Source of the DNA: an uncultured Akkermansia sp.
GTDB taxonomy: Bacteria; Verrucomicrobiota; Verrucomicrobiia; Verrucomicrobiales; Akkermansiaceae
NCBI GenBank assembly: GCA_947632055.1
Contig: CANRNS010000004.1
Span: forward strand, 1 to 50,730
DNA: 50,730 nucleotides
Direction: 5' to 3'
In this document: positions 25,954 through 35,271 of the stretch, one piece after another
Numbering within the stretch: position 1 is the stretch's first letter
Layout of the letters: each line of letters begins with the position of its first letter
Translations under genes and position numbers: made by a program
Notes under the pieces: model-generated
Databases searched by the model: none
Told to the model about the DNA's origin: nothing
What the model saw: the letters and a program-made list of their open reading frames with translations, nothing else

Positions 25954-26850
25954 ATGCAGGCATTCATCTTGGGAGCGGGTCTCGGCACGCGTCTGGCACC
26001 TCTTTCCTACATCGTGCCCAAGCCGTTGCTCCCGGTCTTTCAGAAGCCGCTCATCTACCATACCATGGAGCACCTGATGCGTGCCGGCGTCACCGAGTTT
26101 TTGGTCAACACCAGCCAACTCGAAGTTATGTGGGAGCGCGCTTTCCCTTTCCCGAACCCGCAGTACCGCGGCTGCCCTGTCCACCTCAGCCATGAGGAAC
26201 GCCCCTTGGATTCCGGCGGCGGTGTGCGCAAGATTTTGCCCTTGGTGCAGCCGGATGAACCGCTTATCGTGCAAAACGGCGATATCCTCTGCGATTTTCC
26301 CGTGTCTGAGCTGCTGGCAGAACACCGCCGCACCGGGCATCTGGTGACCCTCGCTCTGCGCAGTGTGGACGGCAAAAAAAACGTGGGCTTTGATCCCGCC
26401 TCCGGTCTCATCACTGACATGCGCCACGCACTCGGCATCGATCCCGGGTCCTACCAATTTGCAGGCATCTACGTCATGCAGCCGGAGCTTGCCTCCCTCT
26501 TCCCGGACGTGCCGGTCGATGAACCTTTCTCCATCGTACCCACCTGGCTGGAACTCATCCGCTGCGGACGCATGGGCGGATACGTGGCCGATTGGGGCAA
26601 CTGGCACGAGCTGGGCTCCCCCACCACCTATCTGAATGCCCTGCTGGAGCTGCCTTCCTCCCAACGCATCCACCCGGAAGCTGTCATCTCCCCCGCAGCA
26701 AATGTAAGCGTGGACAGCGTTGTGTGCAAAGATGCGGTTGTGCCGACGGGCGTAACGCTCAACGACTGCATTGTGTGGCCACGCACACACGTAGCGCCCG
26801 GCTCCTACACACGCGCCATCCTCACCCCGCGTCTCACCGTGCAGGCGTAG
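25954..26850 (+). CDS. Sugar-1-phosphate nucleotidyltransferase
   Basis: A 298-residue enzyme. The nucleotidyltransferase fold is clear: ILGAGLGTRLAPLSYIVPKP (signature with Lys), NGDILCDFPVSELL (metal-binding Asp), GGGVRKILPLV, GFDPASGLITDM and a final short left-handed beta-helix tail (PEAVISPAANVSVDSVVCKD). It makes an NDP-sugar from NTP and sugar-1-phosphate. It is similar in size and layout to MurU and mannose-1-phosphate guanylyltransferase groups; no AmgK kinase gene is adjacent, so the sugar is open. It starts 2 bp after the DUF4126 stop. Confidence 0.85.
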   Translation: MQAFILGAGLGTRLAPLSYIVPKPLLPVFQKPLIYHTMEHLMRAGVTEFLVNTSQLEVMWERAFPFPNPQYRGCPVHLSHEERPLDSGGGVRKILPLVQPDEPLIVQNGDILCDFPVSELLAEHRRTGHLVTLALRSVDGKKNVGFDPASGLITDMRHALGIDPGSYQFAGIYVMQPELASLFPDVPVDEPFSIVPTWLELIRCGRMGGYVADWGNWHELGSPTTYLNALLELPSSQRIHPEAVISPAANVSVDSVVCKDAVVPTGVTLNDCIVWPRTHVAPGSYTRAILTPRLTVQA

Positions 26851-26856
26851 ACCGGC

Positions 26857-28041
26857 TCACCGCCCCGGCGCCATCTCAAAGGTAAACCCGCGCAGGTAGC
26901 TTGTCTCCGGCAAATTGAGCAGCACCGGGTGGTCCGCTCGCTGTCCATGCTCCTCCACCAGTCGCAGTGTGCTGTGCGCATCCACCGCCGCCTCGGCTAT
27001 GACTTGCAAGAAAAGTTCGCGACTCATGTGATGCGAGCAGCAGAAGGTCGCAAGCAAACCACCCACGGGCAACATCTGCATGGCGCGCAGGTGGATTTCC
27101 TTGTACCCGCGCAGAGCGCCGACAAGCGCCTTACGGTTGCGCGTGAAACTCGGCGGATCTAGGATGATGAGATCCCACTTGGGTTCCGCACCGCTGCGCA
27201 CTTTCTCACTCTCCGCCTTCAGCAGGTCAAAAGCATTGGCGACCACGGCATCCAGGCGCACCTCGTTGAGCTGCGCATTCCTCTGCGCCGATTCAATGGC
27301 AGTCCCGGAAATATCGACCGCCGTCACTCCCGCCGCACCGGCTCTCGCGCAAGCGAGCGCAAATCCTCCCTGGTTGCAGAAGCAGTCCAGCACGCGTTTG
27401 CCGACGGCATGGCGCGCCACCTGAGCGTAGTTGTCCAACTGGTCCAGGTACAGCCCGGTCTTTTGCCCGCGCCCGGGATCCACCTCAAACTTCAACCCGC
27501 GCCCGCTCACCACAAATGACGACGGCAAACTCCCATGCGCGACATGCGTCTCCTGTTCCAGCCCCTCCGCCGCCAACACTGCGGCATCGTTACGCACCAG
27601 AATGCATTTCGGCTGCAGTTGCTCGCGCAACGCTTCCACGATCTCCTCCTCGTGCAGGTGCATGGCCAGCGTGAGTGTCTGCACCACCAGCACATCCCGA
27701 TAGCGATCCACAATGAGACCGGGCAGTCCATCACTCTCGCTCCACACCAGGCGCAGCAGCTCCTCCCCGGGCAAGCGTCGCTCCCTGAGTTCAATTGCCT
27801 GTCGAATGCGACGGCTGAAAAAATCGCCATCCAAAACTTGCTTGCGTCGTGAAAATCGACGCGCCACAATTTGCGATTGCGGGTTATAGATGGCAGAGCC
27901 CAGGAAGCGGTCCCGCTGGTCTTTAAGCGCCACCACCTCCCCCGGCTGAGGGTTTCCGTACACGGCACGCACCTCCGTGCCGTACACCCAGTCATGCCCA
28001 TGAAATATCCGCGCTTTCGGCGCTATGATGAGTCCGCCCAT
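26857..28041 (-). CDS. RlmI-like class I SAM-dependent rRNA methyltransferase
   Basis: A 394-residue protein with an N-terminal PUA-like domain (FHGHDWVYGTEV, then PGEVVALKDQRDRFLGSAIY), a central EEHD subdomain and a Rossmann methyltransferase domain (VLDCFCNQGGFALACARAGA, VTAVDISGTAIESAQRN, then IILDPPSFTRNRKAL). DPPSF is the catalytic motif of the RlmI/RlmL group that makes 5-methylcytosine in 23S rRNA. Starts further upstream are in frame but add unconserved residues; the ATG at 28041 begins the conserved PUA part. Convergent with the nucleotidyltransferase. Confidence 0.88.
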   Translation of the reverse strand: MGGLIIAPKARIFHGHDWVYGTEVRAVYGNPQPGEVVALKDQRDRFLGSAIYNPQSQIVARRFSRRKQVLDGDFFSRRIRQAIELRERRLPGEELLRLVWSESDGLPGLIVDRYRDVLVVQTLTLAMHLHEEEIVEALREQLQPKCILVRNDAAVLAAEGLEQETHVAHGSLPSSFVVSGRGLKFEVDPGRGQKTGLYLDQLDNYAQVARHAVGKRVLDCFCNQGGFALACARAGAAGVTAVDISGTAIESAQRNAQLNEVRLDAVVANAFDLLKAESEKVRSGAEPKWDLIILDPPSFTRNRKALVGALRGYKEIHLRAMQMLPVGGLLATFCCSHHMSRELFLQVIAEAAVDAHSTLRLVEEHGQRADHPVLLNLPETSYLRGFTFEMAPGR

Positions 28042-28315
28042 ACCTGCCCCACCATACCCCAATTTATTTTTCGTGTCAATGCACTTGCTTTTCTGCAACT
28101 TGGAACAATCGCGCGAGGAAAGAGCTTTAACCGTCCGAAGATATACACCCATTTGCAAGCTCTCCCCACGATCGATCTGCATATGGCGCATCAACAGGCA
28201 AGTCTGCCACGGCGTGCACGCAGACGAGCACGCCATCGAGTCCGCAGGAGTGACAACTGAAGGGTCAATGGCTCTCGTAGATTTTTTATTTTTGTCTCGC
28301 CATGACGAGTAAATT

Positions 28316-29746
28316 ATGGTAAACACGGAAACTGGAAAATCTATGAGCGACACACCCCCCATCTTCACTCATATTGACCGCTATCTGGAGCTTGGTCGCA
28401 CGATTCTGAGTCCCGCGCTGTACTTGGGCACGGGCTTGCAGCCATATTGGATGAAAAGCGCGGAGTACATCCCGATAACGGATGACGCCCCGGCGCTGAC
28501 GGCGGAAAACGTGGAGGCGCTTGTGGAAAGCTGCGCCAGCCCGGAGCAACGTGCCACTCTGGATGAACAATCGGCCGTGGACTTCATTTTCTCCGGTCCC
28601 GATGGCAAATACCACGCTTATCTTTACAAACAGGAGGCCGGACCGCTCATGGTGGTGGTATCGCTCGCGGTGGACACTTATCTGCAGCAGGGGCTTGACT
28701 GCGGTTGCTCGGACATTCACTTGCCCACGGCCTGTCCGCCCACATGGCGACGTTTTGGAACCCTGCAGCCCATCTGGCAGGGAGCTCCGGTGCTCACGAA
28801 GGAGGATACGCAGGCTCTCACGGAAGGCTTTTTGGGCGAGGAAGAGTGGCAGCGTCTCAAGGAAATCGGAGATGCCGACTTTGCCTATGCCAATGAACAC
28901 GGTCGCTACCGCGCCTCTGTGGTGCAGCAACGCCTGGGTTACGACATTTGCTTCCGTATCATCAACAGCAGAATCCGCACCATGAGCGAGATCAACCTGC
29001 CGGAAGAATACATCAAACCCCTCACCCGCTTCACCAATGGCCTGATTCTCGTGACGGGCGCCGTGGGCTCCGGCAAGTCCACTACCCTTGCCAGCATCAT
29101 CCAGTTCATCAACGAGGATCGCCACGACCACATCATCACGCTGGAAGACCCCATTGAAGCTGTTTTTGAGCCTGCCAGTTGCCAAGTGAACCAGCGCGAG
29201 GTGCACCATCATACCGAATCTTTCGGGCGGGCCTTGCGCGCGGCGCTGCGCGAGGACCCGGATGTCATCATGGTGGGCGAGATGCGCAATTTGGAAACGA
29301 TATCCCTTGCGCTCACCGCAGCCGAAACGGGGCACTTGGTGCTCGGTACGCTGCACACCGGATCCGCCGCCCGCACGATCGACCGTATTTTGGATGCATT
29401 CCCGGTGGATGAGCGCGAACACATCCGCATTATGGTGTCCGAGTCTCTGCGTGGCGTGCTTTCTCAGCAGCTCATCCCGAAGAAAGATGGCTCCGGTCGC
29501 GTCATGGCGCTTGAAATGCTCGTCAACAACGCCGCCATTGCCAACTGCATCCGCGAAGGCAAAACTTTCATGATTCCGGGCATCATCCAAACGGGCAAAG
29601 CCATCGGCATGCGACTCATGGACGACTCCCTGCAGGAGCTCTACCTCAAGGGACTCATCAGCGCGGAAGAATGCAACACGCGCAGTACCGACAAAGTCAC
29701 CATGGAGCGCTTCCTCCACGATCACCCGGAATCTTCTCCAGCCTGA
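28316..29746 (+). CDS. PilT/PilU-type ATPase with duplicated N-terminal domain
   Basis: A 476-residue protein, about 110 longer than a standard PilT. Residues 118-225 are the usual PAS-like N-domain (GCSDIHLPTACPPTWRRFGT, DADFAYANEHGRYRASVV), and residues 17-118 look like a diverged second copy (SAVDFIFSGPDGKYHAYLY). The ATPase core has Walker A TGAVGSGKSTT (248-258), Asp box ITLEDPIE, Walker B DVIMVGEMRNLETI and the His box LVLGTLHTGSAART. It powers disassembly of type IV pili or a related filament. An alternative start is the ATG at 28343. A standard PilT follows 28 bp downstream. A PilT/PilU-like pair is the natural reading. Confidence 0.88.
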   Translation: MVNTETGKSMSDTPPIFTHIDRYLELGRTILSPALYLGTGLQPYWMKSAEYIPITDDAPALTAENVEALVESCASPEQRATLDEQSAVDFIFSGPDGKYHAYLYKQEAGPLMVVVSLAVDTYLQQGLDCGCSDIHLPTACPPTWRRFGTLQPIWQGAPVLTKEDTQALTEGFLGEEEWQRLKEIGDADFAYANEHGRYRASVVQQRLGYDICFRIINSRIRTMSEINLPEEYIKPLTRFTNGLILVTGAVGSGKSTTLASIIQFINEDRHDHIITLEDPIEAVFEPASCQVNQREVHHHTESFGRALRAALREDPDVIMVGEMRNLETISLALTAAETGHLVLGTLHTGSAARTIDRILDAFPVDEREHIRIMVSESLRGVLSQQLIPKKDGSGRVMALEMLVNNAAIANCIREGKTFMIPGIIQTGKAIGMRLMDDSLQELYLKGLISAEECNTRSTDKVTMERFLHDHPESSPA

Positions 29747-29774
29747 CCTGCCTCACCTCACCTTTTCCTCATCT

Positions 29775-30869
29775 ATGGACCCCAAGATTCATACCTACTT
29801 TCAGGAACTCATCGAACGCGGCGGCTCTGACCTGCACCTCTCGGAGGGCCAGCCCCCTAAAATCCGCGTGCACGGCGATATCACCCCCATCTCGGAGCAC
29901 CTCCTCACCCACGAAGACATGGTCGAGCTCATGCAGCCCATCTGCGCCCCAAAAGTTTGGGAGAATTATGAGAAGAGCGGGGATGCTGACTTTGCCTACG
30001 AAATGGACAGCACCTCGCGTTTCCGCTGCAATTATATGAAGCAACAGCGCGGGTACTGCTGCGTGTTCCGTATCATCCCCACGAAAATCCTGACGCTTGA
30101 GGAACTCAATGTGCCCGAGCAAATCAAGCGGCTGGCCGAAATGCGCGCAGGCCTCGTGCTGGTGACCGGTCCAACCGGTTCCGGCAAATCGACGACTCTC
30201 GCCGCTCTCATCGACTACATCAATTGCAACTTCACCCGCCACATCATCACCGTGGAGGAACCTATCGAGTTCGTCCACCCCTCCAAAAAGAGCATCATCA
30301 CCCAGCGTGAAGTGCCAACCAACTGCGCCTCATTCGCGGACGGTCTGCGCGCCTCCCTGCGTGAAGATACGGATATTGTTCTCGTGGGCGAAATGCGCGA
30401 TTTGGAAACGATTTCACTCGCCCTCACTGCTGCAGAAACCGGTCTGCTCGTCTTTGGTACGCTGCACACCAACAACGCTCGCAAAACAGTGGACCGCATC
30501 ATTGACGTTTTCCCCGCCGAGCAGCAAGCCCAGGCGCGCACGATGCTGGCCGGTTCTCTGCGCGGGGTGGTGGCCCAGCTGCTCATGAAACGCTGCGACC
30601 AACCGGGTCGCGTTGCCGTGAATGAGATTCTCTTCGCTACCCCTGCCGTGAGCGCCATCATCCGCGAGGGCGCCACCCAAAAACTGGCGGATGTCATTGT
30701 GGGCGGCAAGTCTCTGGGCATGCAATTTATGGACGATGCCATCTGGCAAAAGCTGCAGCAAGGCATCGTCTCCCCGCAGGAGGCCTATATGAAAGCCATC
30801 GACAAGGCGCGCTTCAAAAACTTTTTGCCGCCGGACGATGCCGCCATGGCCAATGCCGGCGGTGCATGA
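29775..30869 (+). CDS. pilT: Type IV pilus retraction ATPase PilT
   Basis: A 364-residue hexameric ATPase at the inner face of the type IV pilus machine. N-domain GGSDLHLSEGQPPKIRVHGD; Walker A VTGPTGSGKSTT (129-140); Asp box VEEPIEFVH; Walker B DIVLVGEMRDLETIS; His box FGTLHTNNARKT; and AxGLL-type C-terminal segment. Full-length and canonical, unlike the extended paralogue upstream. It forms an apparent operon with that gene and with fucU downstream (39 bp). Confidence 0.93.
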   Translation: MDPKIHTYFQELIERGGSDLHLSEGQPPKIRVHGDITPISEHLLTHEDMVELMQPICAPKVWENYEKSGDADFAYEMDSTSRFRCNYMKQQRGYCCVFRIIPTKILTLEELNVPEQIKRLAEMRAGLVLVTGPTGSGKSTTLAALIDYINCNFTRHIITVEEPIEFVHPSKKSIITQREVPTNCASFADGLRASLREDTDIVLVGEMRDLETISLALTAAETGLLVFGTLHTNNARKTVDRIIDVFPAEQQAQARTMLAGSLRGVVAQLLMKRCDQPGRVAVNEILFATPAVSAIIREGATQKLADVIVGGKSLGMQFMDDAIWQKLQQGIVSPQEAYMKAIDKARFKNFLPPDDAAMANAGGA

Positions 30870-30908
30870 CACTTCCCTCTTTCCCTTGAACCCTGCGTTT
30901 CTTTCACC

Positions 30909-31325
30909 ATGTTAAAAGGTATTTCTCCTGTCATTTCACCGCTCCTGCTCAAATACCTGGCGGAGATGGGACATGGGGATGAGCTCGTCATCTCCGACGC
31001 TCATTTCCCTGGACATGCGCTGCACCCGCGTGTGGTACGTGCGGATGGTGTGAGCGCCTCCAGCTTGCTGGCCGGTATCGCCCCGCTCTTCGAGCTGGAT
31101 GCCTACGCAACGCCTGTGCTGATGATGGCTCCCGTGCCCGGCGACTCCCTCGACCCGGCCGTTGAGCTCAGCTATCGCAATGCCCTTAGCTACGAAGGGC
31201 CGATTGAACGCATCGAACGCTTCGCTTTTTACGAACGCGCCCGATCAGCCTACGCCATCGTCATCTCCGGCGAGTCCGCCAAGTACGGCAATATCATCAT
31301 CAAGAAAGGCGTTACTCCACTCTGA
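30909..31325 (+). CDS. fucU: RbsD/FucU family sugar mutarotase (L-fucose mutarotase)
   Basis: A 138-residue protein of the FucU/RbsD family, which interconverts the alpha and beta anomers of fucose (FucU) or ribose pyranose forms (RbsD). Markers: [37 protein letters not shown] (catalytic His in GHGD), and the end [14 protein letters not shown], the FucU-type tail rather than RbsD. Fits the GH95 fucosidase at 38.6-41.1 kb: fucose set free outside would enter catabolism in the cytosol. It follows pilT by 39 bp and precedes the fumarase gene by 144 bp. Confidence 0.92.
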   Translation: MLKGISPVISPLLLKYLAEMGHGDELVISDAHFPGHALHPRVVRADGVSASSLLAGIAPLFELDAYATPVLMMAPVPGDSLDPAVELSYRNALSYEGPIERIERFAFYERARSAYAIVISGESAKYGNIIIKKGVTPL

Positions 31326-31469
31326 ATGTACGCAAAGCAAACGCACGGGAAAGAGGAACGTGCGAGATGATATCGAGCGTACTTCTCCTTGCCGGTCAAG
31401 TGCCTGTTCGGTTACGGCGCGATTTTTTGCTCGCTTTGCAAGGTAAAGCGTGGTACAAGAGAGGGCGTT

Positions 31470-33119
31470 ATGGCAACGCCTCCTTTTGTTTACCAAGAGA
31501 TGTTCCCCGTGGGGGAAGACCGCACCAAATACCGCCTGCTTACCAAAGATCATGTGAGTGTGAGCAACTATGAAGGACGCCCTATGCTCAATGTGGAGCC
31601 GGAAGGGCTGCGTCTGCTTGCCGAAACCGCCTGGCACGATGTGGCTTTCTTCCTGCGTCCGGAACACTTGAAGATGGTACAGGGCATCCTGAGCGACCCG
31701 GAAGCTTCGGAAAATGACAAGAGTGTGGCTCTCACCCTGCTGAGAAATGCTGAAGTAGCAGCACTGGGTGTGCTTCCACTTTGTCAGGATACCGGCACCG
31801 CCATCTGCGTGGGAAAAAAAGGGCAACAGGTGTGGACCGGCTGCAATGACGCGGAATGGATCTCTCGCGGCGCCTACGACTGCTACACCAAAAACAACTT
31901 GCGCTACTCGCAAAATGTGGCACTGGATATGTACCGCGAGGTCAATACGGGCACCAACCTGCCCGCCCAAATTGACCTCTTTGCCACCAACCATGGGATG
32001 GAGTACGAGTTCCTCTTCATCGCCAAGGGCGGCGGATCAGCAAATAAAACATACTTGTACCAGGAGACAAAGGCCCTGCTCAACCCCGCCTCGCTCAAGA
32101 AGTTCATGGTGGAGAAGATGAGTACGCTCGGCACCGCTGCCTGTCCGCCCTACCACGTCGCTTTTGTCGTGGGCGGCACGAGCGCGGAGCTCTGCCTCAA
32201 AACCGTGAAGCTCGCCTCCGCCAAATATTACGACAACCTACCCACCACCGGCAATGAGCACGGTCGCGCTTTCCGTGACTTGGAGCTGGAAGCCGAGCTG
32301 AAGGCTGAAGCGGAGAGACTGGGGCTTGGCGCCCAATTTGGCGGCAAGTGGTTCGCCCTGGATGTGCGTGTGGTGCGCTTGCCGAGACATGGCGCCTCCT
32401 GCCCAGTGGCTCTCGGTGTCTCTTGCTCAGCGGACCGCAATGTCAAAGCTAAAATCACCCCGGAAGGCATCTTCATCGAGGAGCTGGAATACGACCCCGG
32501 CAAGTACATCCCCGCCGAGTTGCGCGAGGCCAAGAGCGCCGGTGTGCCCATCAACCTCGACCGCCCGATGAAAGAGGTGCTTGCCGAGCTTTCCAAGTAT
32601 CCCGTCAAGACGCGACTTTCCCTCACCGGCACCATCATTGTGGGACGCGACATCGCGCATGCCAAGCTCAAGGAGCGTCTGGACGCCGGACAGGACTTGC
32701 CCGACTACATCAAGAATCACCCCATCTACTACGCCGGACCGGCCAAAACGCCGGAAGGATATCCCTCGGGCTCCTTCGGGCCCACCACGGCGGGGCGTAT
32801 GGACTCGTACGTGGAACTCTTCCAATCTCACGGCGGCAGCCTCATCATGATCGCCAAGGGCAATCGCTCTCAGGCCGTCACGGACTCCTGTCAGAAGTAC
32901 GGCGGCTTCTATCTCGGCTCCATCGGCGGGGTGGCGGCTGATCTCGCGAAAAACTGCATCACATCCATCGAATGCCTTGAGTACCCCGAGCTCGGCATGG
33001 AAGCCATCTGGAAGATCACTGTCAAAGATTTCCCTGCCTACATCCTCGTGGACGACAAGGGACACGACTTCTTCGCGGATATTCGTGCCGGCTGGGCATG
33101 TCCGGGATGTGCCCACTAA
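31470..33119 (+). CDS. Class I (iron-sulfur) fumarate hydratase
   Basis: A 549-residue [4Fe-4S] dehydratase interconverting fumarate and malate, of the single-chain FumA/FumB type. Cluster ligands: Cys in PLCQDTGTA, Cys in [12 protein letters not shown] or TAACPPYH, and Cys in [34 protein letters not shown] is the conserved C-terminal catalytic block. Start at the ATG at 31470, with purine-rich GAGAGGG just upstream; the frame extends further but without family similarity. Class I enzymes are oxygen-sensitive and suit an anaerobe. Confidence 0.92.
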   Translation: MATPPFVYQEMFPVGEDRTKYRLLTKDHVSVSNYEGRPMLNVEPEGLRLLAETAWHDVAFFLRPEHLKMVQGILSDPEASENDKSVALTLLRNAEVAALGVLPLCQDTGTAICVGKKGQQVWTGCNDAEWISRGAYDCYTKNNLRYSQNVALDMYREVNTGTNLPAQIDLFATNHGMEYEFLFIAKGGGSANKTYLYQETKALLNPASLKKFMVEKMSTLGTAACPPYHVAFVVGGTSAELCLKTVKLASAKYYDNLPTTGNEHGRAFRDLELEAELKAEAERLGLGAQFGGKWFALDVRVVRLPRHGASCPVALGVSCSADRNVKAKITPEGIFIEELEYDPGKYIPAELREAKSAGVPINLDRPMKEVLAELSKYPVKTRLSLTGTIIVGRDIAHAKLKERLDAGQDLPDYIKNHPIYYAGPAKTPEGYPSGSFGPTTAGRMDSYVELFQSHGGSLIMIAKGNRSQAVTDSCQKYGGFYLGSIGGVAADLAKNCITSIECLEYPELGMEAIWKITVKDFPAYILVDDKGHDFFADIRAGWACPGCAH

Positions 33120-33146
33120 ACCCCACCCGGAATTAGCCTCTCCACC

Positions 33147-34022
33147 ATGATGAACGACAAGCTGAAGACTTTTCTTAAGCGTCTCTTTTCCACCATCATC
33201 AGTCTTGCTGTGGCGGCGGCGGCGTTGGGAGGGACGTACTATTTTGAAAACACATGGTACTGCGCAGCGCTCATCTGCGTACTCTGCAACCTGGCTGCCG
33301 TCGAGTGGTTCCTGATGTTGCGGGAGAAGAAGATCGAGTGCAATCGTTGTCTCATCCTCATCGGAGGGTTGGTGTACCCCTGGATCGCGGCTTTAATTTA
33401 TACCCAAACTCAACTCGCCGTCCTCGTGTTCCCGGTTGTGATTGCCTGTCTCGTTCTTTTTATCCTGACCGCTGTCATTTGTGAATTATTTCGCATGGAT
33501 TACGGTAAGCAGAGCGCTGAGGCAGCTCTCCGCAGCGTCGGCACCACTGTTTTCGCCTTTGTCTATCCGGGCTGGTTCCTTGCCTTTGCTCTCGGTTATA
33601 TGGAGCCGCATTATGGCCTGCCCATCCTTGTGACGATTGTGGTCATCACCAAACTCAGCGACATCTGGGCCTACCTCTGCGGGGTTCTTGTCGGACGCCG
33701 TTTCATCTCGCGTCCTTTCAGCCCGACCGTCTCTCCCAAGAAATCGTGGGAGGGATTCATCGGCTCCTTGATCCTCACTACCCTCAGCGCGGTAATGCTC
33801 ATCCGATTTGTCGAGCCGGAATATCCCATGTGGTTTGCCATCATAAGCGCTGTCGTAGTTTATTTCATCTCCGTGGCGGGGGATCTCGCCGGTTCGCTCG
33901 TTAAGCGAGGTATTGGCGTGAAGGACAGCAGCCACCTCCTCCCCGGCATCGGCGGTATCATCGACCTCATTGACTCCCCCGCCTTCACCATCGCGCTTGT
34001 CGCAGCCCTTTCGACATTTTGA
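33147..34022 (+). CDS. cdsA: Phosphatidate cytidylyltransferase CdsA, copy 1
   Basis: A 291-residue membrane enzyme that makes CDP-diacylglycerol from phosphatidate and CTP. About eight hydrophobic helices; the C-terminal CdsA signature reads LVKRGIGVKDSSHLLPGIGG, then IIDLIDS. The KR, KD and final Asp are kept, but the usual His in PGHGG is Ile and DR is DL. KMSDIWAYLCG-type motif and GRRFISRPFSPTVSPKKSWE are typical. It follows the fumarase gene and precedes a second copy by 30 bp. Confidence 0.9.
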   Translation: MMNDKLKTFLKRLFSTIISLAVAAAALGGTYYFENTWYCAALICVLCNLAAVEWFLMLREKKIECNRCLILIGGLVYPWIAALIYTQTQLAVLVFPVVIACLVLFILTAVICELFRMDYGKQSAEAALRSVGTTVFAFVYPGWFLAFALGYMEPHYGLPILVTIVVITKLSDIWAYLCGVLVGRRFISRPFSPTVSPKKSWEGFIGSLILTTLSAVMLIRFVEPEYPMWFAIISAVVVYFISVAGDLAGSLVKRGIGVKDSSHLLPGIGGIIDLIDSPAFTIALVAALSTF

Positions 34023-34052
34023 CGCCCGCTCGCAGTTGACCTTTCCGCGACG

Positions 34053-34916
34053 ATGAGCGACAAGTTCAAGACTTTTCTCAAGCGCCTCTTCTCCACCATC
34101 ATCAGTCTTGCTGTGGTGGCTGCGGCATGCATTTTGTATGATGGAATTTGTCTGCAAGTGCTCGTGCCTTTGCTGTGCAATCTGGCAGCAGTCGAGTGGT
34201 TTTTCATGCTGCGCAAGAGCAATGCGGGAGAAAACCGCTGGCTCGTTGTGTTGGCAGGGTTGATATATCCGTGGTGCCTTTTCATCTCAACCCCTTTTGC
34301 CTACCCCCTGGAGGCTAATTATTCGGCCTGTCCTCTGGTGGGACTCATCATATTTGTTCTCCTCGCTTTTCTCTGTGAAGTGGTGAGGATGGACTGCTTG
34401 GGGCGCAGCCCGGAGACAGCCCTGCGCAGCTTGGGAATTTCTCTCGTTGCGTTCATCTACCCCGGGTGGCTTTTTGGGCTCGCCATGTTCTTTCTGAATC
34501 CGTCGACAGCTCTCATGCTTCTTCTCTTCATCGCTGTGACAAAAATGAGCGATATCTGGGCCTATCTCTGCGGGGTTCTCGTCGGTCGCCGTTTCATCTC
34601 TCGTCCCTTCAGCCCCGCCGTCTCTCCCGAGAAATCGTGGGAGGGTATCATCGGCTCTTTGCTCCTTACCATCCTCAGTGGAACAGTGCTTCTTCGATTA
34701 GTTGAGCCGGAATGCCCCGTACTGCGTGCCGCTTCAATTTCCGCCCTGCTATTTCTCATTTCCGTTATGGGAAATCTCGCCCGTTCTTTTATTAAGCGCT
34801 GTCTCGGTGTGAAGGCCAGCAGCCACCTCCTCCCCGGCATCGGCGGTATCATCGACCTTATCGCATCCCCCGCTTTCACTGTTGCAGCGCTTGTTGCGGC
34901 TTTTTTATTGTTTTGA
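34053..34916 (+). CDS. CdsA paralogue, copy 2, with altered signature
   Basis: A 287-residue tandem duplicate of copy 1. Both share the N-terminus (DKxKTFLKRLFSTIISLAV), the block GRRFISRPFSPxVSPxKSWE and the end, with long near-identical DNA stretches. The signature reads IKRCLGVKASSHLLPGIGG, then IIDLIASPAF: KDSS has become KASS and the last Asp is Ala. In the family the corresponding Asp residues bind metal, so this copy may be inactive or have another role. Full length, with no stop or frameshift. Confidence 0.85.
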   Translation: MSDKFKTFLKRLFSTIISLAVVAAACILYDGICLQVLVPLLCNLAAVEWFFMLRKSNAGENRWLVVLAGLIYPWCLFISTPFAYPLEANYSACPLVGLIIFVLLAFLCEVVRMDCLGRSPETALRSLGISLVAFIYPGWLFGLAMFFLNPSTALMLLLFIAVTKMSDIWAYLCGVLVGRRFISRPFSPAVSPEKSWEGIIGSLLLTILSGTVLLRLVEPECPVLRAASISALLFLISVMGNLARSFIKRCLGVKASSHLLPGIGGIIDLIASPAFTVAALVAAFLLF

Positions 34917-35271
34917 TACTCGCTTGTCATCGCTTGCTCGGGTGCGAACCCGGCATGGCGTCACACCGGAGACTTTCCTTCTATCAGGGCACCTTATCCT
35001 CGAAAATTCCTCTTTGAGTTTGTTTCACAGGAACGTGCGTAACGCGCCTGCATTCAAATCGTAAATGTATATCGCAAATCGTATATTATAAACATGTTAC
35101 GCAACATAACGCACCGATGACTACATGTTGGGATCGCTTTTTTCCTGGGATGGATGTGTTGTCCTCCTAGATGTGGCGCAATTATGCTTGCAATTCGGCG
35201 GAAGGTGCGCTACACTCGCGCGGAGGCGGCAGGGATGGCCGGAGCGGGTAAACCTCGAGCACACCGGGATT
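34917..35271. other. Intergenic region between cdsA copy 2 and the CorA gene
   Basis: About 355 bp. It contains dispersed-repeat copy 5 (35055-35143); nothing else recognisable apart from G+C-rich stretches near 34940 and 35200. No RNA gene could be recognised. The promoter for the CorA-like gene is expected here. Confidence 0.5.
35055..35143 (+). repeat. Dispersed intergenic repeat, copy 5
   Basis: AAATCGTATATTATAAACAT, GTTACGCAACATAACGCACC and TGGGATCGCTTTTTTCC. Most like copy 6 (GCGCAACATA, TTCGGATCGCTT), forming a subtype of the repeat family. Confidence 0.5.

Noticed and set aside
28286..29725. Long minus-strand frame opposite the first PilT-like gene
   Set aside because: Walker motifs on the plus strand settle the coding strand.
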